A DNA stretch of 40,740 nt from Lewinellaceae bacterium SD302 (GTDB taxonomy: Bacteria > Bacteroidota > Bacteroidia > Chitinophagales > Saprospiraceae): contig PDLQ01000040.1 of NCBI GenBank assembly GCA_002591745.1, forward strand, positions 1-40,740. Reading direction: 5' to 3'. Both the position numbers and the translations under genes were made by a program. The stretch's first letter is position 1, and each line of letters starts with the position of its first letter. Positions 26,688 through 33,740 of the stretch are shown here, one piece after another. The notes beneath the pieces were generated by a model. The model saw nothing but the letters and a program-made list of their open reading frames with translations, was not told the origin of the DNA and made no database searches.

Positions 26688-28022
26688 TTGGCGGTAATCA
26701 AAGCAACTTCCTTGTCAGTCCACAATCGCCTTACCCCCGCATTTTATACCAACCTCAGTCTGCCAGCTACGGCGATGGGCTTCGCTCTCTGCGTACAGGT
26801 CGCTGCCCTGAGTTGGATCCTCAATACCCAGTATGGCCTTAATATCGAGGAGATCGGTTACGTCTGGCTGGCCGGTCCGTTAGCCGGTATTCTGGGCCAG
26901 GTTATCATTGGCCTTATCAGCGATAATGTCTGGTTCTGGGGTGGACGGCGGCGACCCTTCATCATCATCGGCGGTACCATTGCTGCCATGATGATTCTGG
27001 CTTTGCCGTACATCGACGTCATCAACGACCGGCTGGGTGTAGATAGCCTGGTTGGTGTAGCCATTACGATTGCCCTTTTGCTGGACCTGGCGATCAATAT
27101 TAGCTTCAATCCGGCTCGTTCCATTATTGCCGACGTAACTCCGGCCGGAGCGGCCCGTACGAAGGGCTATACCTGGATGCAGACGATTTCCGGCTTTTTC
27201 GGTGTATTGGCTTATCTAATTGGTGCCTTCATCAGCAATTATACGCTGATCTACGTAGGTGCCGGCCTGGTGTTTTTATTCGCGGTGTTTCCGGTTCTGT
27301 TCATTCAGGAACCAAAGGTATTGGCCGATGCAGAAGCGGAGCCGGATAGTCTGGACGTTCAGGAAGCAATGGTGACTAACATAGAAGCAAAGTCGAAAGG
27401 TCAGGCGGCTAAGGCCGCCACCGATTGGCCCGAATTTCTGAAAATCTGCTTTGCCCACGCTTTTACCTGGGTTGGAGTGCAGTGTATGTTCATTTACACC
27501 TTTGCCTTCATCAAGGAGGAAATCATGGGGTTTGATACCACTGCTACTTTGTCAGCCACCCAGAACAATGAAATTGGTTTCAGCATCGGTGTGGCCTTCG
27601 CCATTCTCAATACCGTCGGCTTTCTGTTGCCGGCTACAGTTCTGGAGCCCATTGCCAAGCGAATTGGCCGGGTGAAGACCCATGCGCTGGCCCTGCTGGT
27701 CAGTGCTCTCGGCTACGTACTGATTGTCTTCTTTGGCCAATCCATCACCGCCTTTTTCGTGCTCATGGCGATAGTGGGTGTCGGCTGGGCGGCCGTGGTG
27801 AGCCTGCCATTCGCGATCATGTCCGAGGTGGTAGATCAAAAGCGGATGGGCTGGTTCATGGGGCTGTTCAATTTGTCGGTGGTACTGCCACAGATTGTCT
27901 CATCTAACCTCGGGGGCTATATTGGAGGTCAGGCGGATAAATCCATTATTTTTTGGATTGCGGCGGGGACCCTGGGCGTGTCGGCTTTATTGTGGTTCCT
28001 GGTGCGGGAACAGGAGGCTTAG
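26688..28022 (+). CDS. MFS transporter (SLC45/sucrose-symporter-like)
   Basis: The product is 444 aa if it starts at the TTG at 26688. It has the 12-helix pattern of a major facilitator. A first helix (LPATAMGFALCVQVAALSWIL) is followed by GLISDNVWFWGGRRRPFIIIGGT, the loop 2-3 signature seen in SLC45/sucrose-proton symporters. A hydrophilic central loop lies at about 210-245. It probably imports a sugar with protons. The start is uncertain: there is no upstream ATG, TTG 26712 is an alternative, and ATG 26775 would remove part of helix 1. A GCTACTTTG copy (27543-27551) lies in a loop region of the gene. Confidence 0.85.
   Translation: MAVIKATSLSVHNRLTPAFYTNLSLPATAMGFALCVQVAALSWILNTQYGLNIEEIGYVWLAGPLAGILGQVIIGLISDNVWFWGGRRRPFIIIGGTIAAMMILALPYIDVINDRLGVDSLVGVAITIALLLDLAINISFNPARSIIADVTPAGAARTKGYTWMQTISGFFGVLAYLIGAFISNYTLIYVGAGLVFLFAVFPVLFIQEPKVLADAEAEPDSLDVQEAMVTNIEAKSKGQAAKAATDWPEFLKICFAHAFTWVGVQCMFIYTFAFIKEEIMGFDTTATLSATQNNEIGFSIGVAFAILNTVGFLLPATVLEPIAKRIGRVKTHALALLVSALGYVLIVFFGQSITAFFVLMAIVGVGWAAVVSLPFAIMSEVVDQKRMGWFMGLFNLSVVLPQIVSSNLGGYIGGQADKSIIFWIAAGTLGVSALLWFLVREQEA
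27543..27551 (+). repeat. GCTACTTTG motif inside the MFS gene
   Basis: This copy is preceded by CACT and followed by TCAGCCACC. It codes for part of TATLSATQ in a hydrophilic stretch. Confidence 0.65.
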
Positions 28023-28275
28023 CGCTTTTCTGGGAATTTCGCTCGTCGTCCAAAATTGACTCTTTGTGGCCCAGATTTAGCCTTAGAAATAGTCAGTTAT
28101 CCCGGTAGCGTCCTATTTTCAATGCTCATCTGAACCAAAAACACTCGATTTTGACCAGATTAGTTCCGCTGTGTTTTACGCCCGAAAATCCCAAATAGGC
28201 TCTTAGGCTTTTTACGCATTTAGCGCTCCGTTGTACTGACGGGGTGAGTTGTAATACAGGCATCTGGGCAAGCTG

Positions 28276-30411
28276 TTACTCAGTTAAGACCACTCTTTGT
28301 TGTCGCCAGGTATTATTGACTCTGAAACGCAAGATGTATACGCCAGGGCGTATTCCGGTAAAATCCAGGCCACCAATGGGGGAGGAGTAGCTTTTGATCT
28401 TACGGCCATTCAGGTCGTTCAGGCTGATTGACCCGATAGCCGCAAACGTAGTCACGTACATCCGACCAGTGGTGGGGTTGGGGTAGAACTGAATACTCTG
28501 TGTTTCAGTCCGGGCGGCGACCAACAGGCGAACTTCCGAAAATCCAAAACTACCGTCATAATCTTCCTGCCGAAGCCGATAGTAATTGTTTTGACCACTA
28601 TCGATGTTATCGTGCTCAAATTCATAAACCCGAATATTATTGACTTCGTTACCCGAGGCCGGCAGCCAGCCAATGTCGTTGAAATTACGGCCATCCGTTG
28701 AGTGTTGGACGGAGAAACCAGCATTGTCTTCCTCGGCGGTGGTGGCCCAGGAGAGTTTTGCTGCTGGGTTCGACTGACCGTCGGACCAAACAGGCTTGTT
28801 TACCAGGATAACCCCAAAATCCAACCACCGGACCGGCAGAGGAGAAGAACTGGTGGTGAATACGACTTCGCCACCCATACAAGCGTTGCCCGGTGCGTTC
28901 AGCTCTACGGTGAGGGTGGTGCCAAGTACGTGAAAACCGGTGGCGGCCTCCCAGACATCATTGCCATTTACCCGCCCGTCTACCCGGATGTTGTAACGGG
29001 GGTCATCTTCCAGACTTACTTCCGGGTCAGGAAGAGCCAGGAGCCAATCGTAGTCGCCGGCGGGGATGTCGTTGGGTAAACATAGCAGATGGCTCAGCTG
29101 ACTCTCCTGGCCTGACAGCCATAGTCTGGGATCATCATCTACGTAAGCGTAGTGTAGCTCGCCGGTGTTTTGGTTGCGCAGGATGATCTCTACCCGGCGC
29201 GCATTGAACGGCGTGGTAAAACCTACGTTGCGAATGTTGAGGTTGAATGCTACGGTACTGCCAGGGCTGGCGTTGGCCGTGTAGCTTCCTGAGGTCAGTT
29301 CGAATCGGTAGCCGAGTCGTCTTTTGATGTCGTCCATACAGCCGCCGTTTTGCCAGTCGTTATTGACGTCCTGATTGAAGTCCGCGTTGAGGTAGCTATA
29401 GTTCATTCGCTCCAGCTCACTATCGCCAAAGGATGCGGGGTTGCTGGTCGAGCAGTTGTTCTCAGGGTCGTAGACATCATCGGAGCAGGTTTCACCACCT
29501 ACGGCTACGAATGCTCCGTCGGCAGCCAGGTAAGGTTTAAGGTTGATGGTGTCATCCTGGCTGGGCGTGGCGTCGTTACCATAATCGGTATAAGTGCCAA
29601 AGTCGGTATAACTGGCCAGCAGACAGTCGTTATGGAAACCGAGACGACTTATAGCACTGCCGGTATAAGCCTGTGCCGCAGTAATTGGCGCCGAATTCGT
29701 CGGTGCATCAATGCCGTACACGAAACGCTGTTTCATTTGAGGGTAGCGGACTTGTACGTTACGCTTGGCGGGGAGCGCACTGAGGAGAGCGGCGAGGACA
29801 TCGATACGATCTTGCCAGTTTTGATCGCTCAGTTTGAAGTCCGGCCCCTGACTGGCGTCACCGAAAAAATCGGTGTAGTAGTTTTCTCCCCAGATGCCGA
29901 TAAAACCCATTTGCAGGGTGGCGATCACGTCGGCATTATTCTGGAGGATTGGCTGGAGTTGATCGATGTGGTCCATTACCACAGATTTAGGGGCATCGCC
30001 GTAAGGCGGACAAATATCTCCGGAACAACCACTTGAGGAAGGAGAGATGGTGTAGGTGAACCGAGGGATCAGTTTAATGCCCGCCGCTCGGGCAATGGCA
30101 AAATCGTTGGCAATCAGATTAAGGTCGGCCGTAGAGATCGCTCCGCTTACGTAATTGTCCAGCACGAAGTAACGAAAGACCAGGGTGCTGCGAACGCTAT
30201 AATTGGCATTGAATGGTGTTTGCGGGTTGCGGTAATTTTCCAGCGTCGTCTGGTTCAGGGGGGAATAGTTACTGGTACGGGTTTCCGAGTAGCGATAGAA
30301 GCCCCGCTCCGGGTTGGGAAAATCTTCGTCCGTACTGCTGTAATTGATGGTGGTCTGGGCGCAAAGACCGGCGACGAACAAGAAGAAGAGGCTTAGAAGT
30401 CTTAGGTGCAT
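28276..30411 (-). CDS. DUF4874/DUF4832-type protein secreted by the type IX system
   Basis: The product is 711 aa. A signal peptide (about 1-18, ending LCAQ) is followed by a domain that opens NPERGFYRYSE and contains IPRFTYT and IGIWGEN, as in DUF4874 (a TIM-barrel-like fold), and then a DUF4832-type beta domain (about 370-500). A linker resembling a fibronectin-like region follows, and the C-terminus has the Por/type A sorting domain (FYPNPTTGRMYV ... GVYILRF ... VVLTE), so the protein should pass through the type IX system to the surface or medium. A glycosidase-like activity is possible but unproven. It stands alone and has no neighbouring polysaccharide-utilisation genes. Confidence 0.85.
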   Translation of the reverse strand: MHLRLLSLFFLFVAGLCAQTTINYSSTDEDFPNPERGFYRYSETRTSNYSPLNQTTLENYRNPQTPFNANYSVRSTLVFRYFVLDNYVSGAISTADLNLIANDFAIARAAGIKLIPRFTYTISPSSSGCSGDICPPYGDAPKSVVMDHIDQLQPILQNNADVIATLQMGFIGIWGENYYTDFFGDASQGPDFKLSDQNWQDRIDVLAALLSALPAKRNVQVRYPQMKQRFVYGIDAPTNSAPITAAQAYTGSAISRLGFHNDCLLASYTDFGTYTDYGNDATPSQDDTINLKPYLAADGAFVAVGGETCSDDVYDPENNCSTSNPASFGDSELERMNYSYLNADFNQDVNNDWQNGGCMDDIKRRLGYRFELTSGSYTANASPGSTVAFNLNIRNVGFTTPFNARRVEIILRNQNTGELHYAYVDDDPRLWLSGQESQLSHLLCLPNDIPAGDYDWLLALPDPEVSLEDDPRYNIRVDGRVNGNDVWEAATGFHVLGTTLTVELNAPGNACMGGEVVFTTSSSPLPVRWLDFGVILVNKPVWSDGQSNPAAKLSWATTAEEDNAGFSVQHSTDGRNFNDIGWLPASGNEVNNIRVYEFEHDNIDSGQNNYYRLRQEDYDGSFGFSEVRLLVAARTETQSIQFYPNPTTGRMYVTTFAAIGSISLNDLNGRKIKSYSSPIGGLDFTGIRPGVYILRFRVNNTWRQQRVVLTE

Positions 30412-30503
30412 GATGTCGTTTTACGATAATCCAATTTAACGCTTCCTTTGAAATATTTGCCGCTTAAAAAACGCTTTAGACGCGAACCCCACGAACTATC
30501 TGT

Positions 30504-31040
30504 ATGCGCTATTGGAAAATCAGCCTCTTTGCCCTGCTGGCCCTGTTCACTTTCTCCTGTGAGGAAGACTTTACTTTTGAACCCAGTGAAGACAATGAGT
30601 CCGGAACTGTGGTTGAACCCGATCCGGAGCCGACCGGCGCTATATCCGCTGAATATCAGCTACTCCTGGACCTGACGAACGATCTGCGCGCCGCCGGCTG
30701 CGATTGCGGAGGTCAGTATATGCCGCCCGTGACTGCGGTAAGTTGGAGCACTACCATTGCTACGGCGGCCCTGGCTCATTCGCGGGATATGGATCAGAAT
30801 AATCACTTCGATCACACCGGAACCGACGGCAGCAGCCCTGGCGACCGCCTCACCGAAGCCGGTTATAACTGGCGCACTTACGGAGAAAATATCGCACTGC
30901 GCTATACCACGGCCTCCGCGGTGTTCAATGGCTGGAAGAACAGCCCCGGCCACTGTCGCAACATGATGAATGCCGGCTTCAAAGAGATGGGCGCGGCTCA
31001 GGTAGGGGATTATTATACCCAGGATTTCGGCGCGCGCTAA
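30504..31040 (+). CDS. CAP-domain (SCP/PR1-like) lipoprotein
   Basis: The product is 178 aa. A lipobox (TFSC, C19) is followed by an acidic, proline-rich linker (about 20-48) and a single CAP domain (about 50-178). Diagnostic features are the AHSRDMDQNNHFDHTG helix with two candidate metal-binding histidines, GENIAL, and GHCRNMMNAGFKEMG near the end. Bacterial CAP proteins are extracytoplasmic and some bind lipids or cell wall; function is not known in this group. It is transcribed divergently from the DUF4832-type gene. A GTG-rich alternative start is not needed because ATG 30504 gives the signal sequence. Confidence 0.9.
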   Translation: MRYWKISLFALLALFTFSCEEDFTFEPSEDNESGTVVEPDPEPTGAISAEYQLLLDLTNDLRAAGCDCGGQYMPPVTAVSWSTTIATAALAHSRDMDQNNHFDHTGTDGSSPGDRLTEAGYNWRTYGENIALRYTTASAVFNGWKNSPGHCRNMMNAGFKEMGAAQVGDYYTQDFGAR

Positions 31041-31181
31041 ATGATGATAAAGCGACCTGGTGGTTCGATGATCTAATGGGGGCTGTCTACAAGTTCACCG
31101 TTATATTCAATCATTTGATCGTTCACCCCGATAACGAACATTTACCTTGTGCATCCGTAGTAATTTTCAAATAACTACACT

Positions 31182-31376
31182 ATGGACAGCAAGAAAATAA
31201 TCGGATTGATACTCACCCTTTTGGGAGGTGCAGCTTTGGTTTACGGAGTAATGAGCCTCACGGGTGGCGAAGTTGCTAACGGTCAGGCCTGGGCCGCGAC
31301 CATTTTGGGCGGTATTTTCTTTACTTCCGGCATCGGACTGATGAAGAGTGTGAAATTCACGACGGGTGACGAGTAA
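31182..31376 (+). CDS. small two-helix membrane protein
   Basis: The product is 64 aa and unrecognised. Two glycine-rich hydrophobic segments (about 5-25 and 37-56) are separated by a short polar loop, predicting a helical hairpin in the membrane. The charged tail is KFTTGDE. ATG 31182 is preceded by TACCTTGT, a near match to a -7 box. It lies between the CAP lipoprotein and methyltransferase genes without overlap. I cannot assign a function. Confidence 0.65.
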   Translation: MDSKKIIGLILTLLGGAALVYGVMSLTGGEVANGQAWAATILGGIFFTSGIGLMKSVKFTTGDE

Positions 31377-31432
31377 TCAGACGGATTTAGCACTTACTCT
31401 ATGTTGTAGGGCCTTCTGAAGGGATGGACTAA

Positions 31433-31441
31433 CAAAGTAGC
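31433..31441 (-). repeat. GCTACTTTG motif, single copy
   Basis: On the minus strand the motif is followed by TTAGTCCATC, and preceded by CAACATG. It lies between the small membrane protein and the methyltransferase gene. Confidence 0.7.
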
Positions 31442-31511
31442 CATGTTGATGGAGCCACGATTGGGCTAATCCAAGGGACGAACTGTACCTTGCGGCCCAA
31501 ATACGTATGCT

Positions 31512-32447
31512 ATGTCCGTGAAGTGGATCGCCAAGGCCGTCGTTCAAAAGGCCATTTCTTTTTTGCCCAACCCCGAGAGCGTAAATTTGCTTTTCCAGCG
31601 TTACGTGACCAAAGGCGTGGAATTGAGCGATGAACACTTTGGTTTCAAGATCGCTCACGCCAGGGATCACATCAACTATTTTCGGGAACATTTCGGTGAA
31701 GTACCCGCCGGGACGGCCAACATCCTGGAATTGGGTACTGGTTGGTACCCCATTATTCCGATGAGTTTTTACCTGACTGGCCTGGGAAGCGTCACTTCCG
31801 TAGATATCCAGGACTGGCTGGCCAAAGAGGGGCAGCTCACTACGATCCGTAAAATGAAAGCCTGGGATGAGGCCGGTAAACTTCGCGCCTATCTACCCGG
31901 CTTCCGTGAAGACCGCTGGGCATCTCTACTACAAATTTTAGCGGATGAGGGTCAACACGACCGCCAAAGCATCAATGAATCTATCGGCTTGACGGTATTA
32001 CTGGAGGATGCCCGCAAACTTCCATTTACGGACGGGAATTTCGATTTCATCTGTTCCAACAATACCTTCGAGCACGTTCACGCCGATGTATTAAAAGGTA
32101 TTCTCCGGGAATTCAAGCGACTGACGAAGAAGGGCGGACTAATGAGTCACTTCATCGACCTGTCCGATCACTTCGCTCATTTCGACCACAGTATTACGAT
32201 CTATAATTTCCTGCGTTTCAGCCGCAAGCAGTGGAAGCTGATCGACAATAATATCCAGCCCCAAAATCGCCTGCGCTGGAAAGACTACGAGGCGATGTAT
32301 CGGGAGCTGGATATTCCTATTTCCAAAACGGATGTACGGCAAGGGGATCTGGAGTTGCTGGCTTCAGTGCCGGTGCATACAGAGTACGCTGCTTATACTC
32401 CAGAAGAATTGGCGATTAGTCACGGGTATGTTGTTTCGGAGGTGTAA
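31512..32447 (+). CDS. class I SAM-dependent methyltransferase
   Basis: The product is 311 aa. The SAM-binding motif I is ILELGTGWYP (71-80), motif II is SVTSVDIQDW, and the later DFICSNNTFEHV and LKRLTKKGG-like region fit the Methyltransf_11/25 group. An additional helical N-terminus (about 1-65) and a mixed C-terminus may bind the acceptor. The SNNTFEHV form with FIDLSDHFAHFD is common in enzymes acting on small molecules or sugars, but the acceptor is unknown. There is no adjacent biosynthetic gene that would help. The start is ATG 31512. Confidence 0.85.
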   Translation: MSVKWIAKAVVQKAISFLPNPESVNLLFQRYVTKGVELSDEHFGFKIAHARDHINYFREHFGEVPAGTANILELGTGWYPIIPMSFYLTGLGSVTSVDIQDWLAKEGQLTTIRKMKAWDEAGKLRAYLPGFREDRWASLLQILADEGQHDRQSINESIGLTVLLEDARKLPFTDGNFDFICSNNTFEHVHADVLKGILREFKRLTKKGGLMSHFIDLSDHFAHFDHSITIYNFLRFSRKQWKLIDNNIQPQNRLRWKDYEAMYRELDIPISKTDVRQGDLELLASVPVHTEYAAYTPEELAISHGYVVSEV

Positions 32448-32503
32448 GTAAAACATCAACACCATAGAATATTAGGGTCTGTCCCGTTGGAAATAAGCAT
32501 TCA

Positions 32504-32611
32504 ATTAGCGGTTCAGGATTCTTGATTGGCGATTTTTGATTTTGCATTGGCAGTGTGTACGCATACTGAGCTAAATCAAAAATCAAGAACCGCCAATCAA
32601 GGATCGCTAAT
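32504..32611. repeat. long imperfect inverted repeat between convergent genes
   Basis: ATTAGCGGTTC...TTGATTGGCGATTTTTGATTT and its complement, with two 5-nt offsets, enclose a loop near 32550. It lies between the converging methyltransferase and YceI genes and could end transcription from both sides. GGGTCTGTCCCG just to the left (32475-32486) resembles an IS end but has no partner here. Confidence 0.55.
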
Positions 32612-32618
32612 CAGTTTC

Positions 32619-33209
32619 CTATTCTCCGGCTACCAAGCGAATGCTCAGTTCAAATTCGTCGTAGATGGTTTTGTCGCCCAGATTGTCGAAGAAGCTGCCG
32701 GAACCGTAACGGAGACCGAAATCAGTACGATCCAGTTCAATATCGGCCACGGCGACGGTTTGGCCCATTTCCTCAGTCAATTGAGTGTTGAAGCGAATTT
32801 CCTTGGTCGTACCTTTAATTGTAATGTCGCCGGTGACTTTGTAGCTGCCTTCGGTACCTCGGGGAGCGACTTTGGTAATCACCAGGTTTGCGGTTGGGTG
32901 GTCAGCTACACCGAAGAAATCGTCGCTTTTGAGGTGACCTTCCAGTTTTTGTGCACCGCCGCCGGTGATGTCGGTTACTTTCAGTGAGGTGACGTCGATG
33001 GTGAAGTTGCCGCCGGTCAGTTCACCATCCTGAACGAGCAGATCGCCTTTCGCAAGGTCGATGGTGCCTTCGTGGCTACCGGTGACTTTGTAACCTTTCC
33101 AGGTGACGGTACTCTTGGCCGTGTCAACGGATTTGATAACTACCGGGCCGGTAAAAGCGATCAGGGCGATAGAAGAGATGGCAATGAGGGTGAAAATCAA
33201 GTTTTTCAT
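32619..33209 (-). CDS. YceI-family periplasmic lipid-binding protein
   Basis: The product is 196 aa. A signal peptide (about 1-20) is followed by one YceI lipocalin-like barrel (about 25-195). Characteristic parts are STVTWKGYKVTGSHEGTI, GHLKSDDFFGVADHPTA and YKVTGDITIKGTTKEI. YceI proteins bind isoprenoid-type lipids and are linked to stress or respiration. The barrel is complete and its length is normal. A 20-bp perfect palindrome (33256-33275) lies about 46 bp upstream of the start and is probably an operator. No regulator gene is next to it. Confidence 0.93.
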   Translation of the reverse strand: MKNLIFTLIAISSIALIAFTGPVVIKSVDTAKSTVTWKGYKVTGSHEGTIDLAKGDLLVQDGELTGGNFTIDVTSLKVTDITGGGAQKLEGHLKSDDFFGVADHPTANLVITKVAPRGTEGSYKVTGDITIKGTTKEIRFNTQLTEEMGQTVAVADIELDRTDFGLRYGSGSFFDNLGDKTIYDEFELSIRLVAGE

Positions 33210-33255
33210 TATCGATTTATTTGGTTTTAGCCAGTGGAAACCACTTGCTGATGAT

Positions 33256-33275
33256 TTAGATGTATATACATCTAA
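33256..33275. promoter_or_regulatory. 20-bp perfect palindrome upstream of the YceI gene
   Basis: TTAGATGTATATACATCTAA is fully self-complementary. Its position just before the YceI start and its form suggest a site for a dimeric regulator, for example of the MarR type (inference). Confidence 0.55.
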
Positions 33276-33329
33276 TTGAGGCGCATGGTTGACCGGTTGC
33301 TTGATTTTTCAAATTTTATTTTCTGCCTT

Positions 33330-33338
33330 GCTACTTTG
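33330..33338 (+). repeat. GCTACTTTG motif, single copy
   Basis: This intergenic copy is followed by AAGCCAAAATC, close to the usual flank. Confidence 0.7.
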
Positions 33339-33362
33339 AAGCCAAAATCTGGAACTAGGAAT

Positions 33363-33530
33363 TAGTGGTCTGTCAAGCTTAGATTTTTAGGTAATCCGCG
33401 ACATCTTTTGGTGATATACTTCGTTGGAAAATTGGTCGCGTAGCTACGGCTATGCTCACAATTCTCCGCCTTGTCTATCGCCAAAATATACCAGCGCCTA
33501 ACCTGAAAATTAAACATTGACAGACCACTA
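33363..33530. mobile_element. 168-bp MITE-like element with 14-bp inverted ends
   Basis: TAGTGGTCTGTCAA (33363-33376) and its exact complement (33517-33530) form the ends. GAAT immediately precedes the left end and follows the right end, like a 4-bp target duplication. The interior also folds back on itself as a long imperfect hairpin. No transposase is encoded, so it would need one in trans. Confidence 0.75.
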
Positions 33531-33740
33531 GAATCGCCGCCGGATGCTGCGCTTACTCTGGATATGAGAAATAGGAGCCAGCAGAATGTGTTACGGGAAG
33601 TACACTCGGCTTGTCCCCTACCGATATTAGACCGCATCGCGGTCGACTGTCACGTTGGCTCCCATTTCCAAAAGCGCAGCGTTTCTAGTTCTATCGTATC
33701 TGAATCTTCTCGTGCTTCTCAGTGCTATTGTGGTTCTCCC

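Larger units (their letters stand above)
33210..33740. other. 531-bp gap with an operator-like palindrome and a small mobile-like element
   Basis: No gene is seen. The gap holds the palindrome at 33256-33275, a GCTACTTTG copy at 33330-33338, and the 168-bp element at 33363-33530. The remaining part next to bamA (33531-33740) shows nothing I can assign. Confidence 0.6.

Noticed and set aside
28160..28219. 19-codon minus-strand peptide (MRKKPKSLFGIFGRKTQRN) after the MFS gene
   Set aside because: It is too short to support without conservation data and has no clear promoter.
32475..32486. GGGTCTGTCCCG as an insertion sequence end
   Set aside because: No matching inverted end and no transposase nearby.
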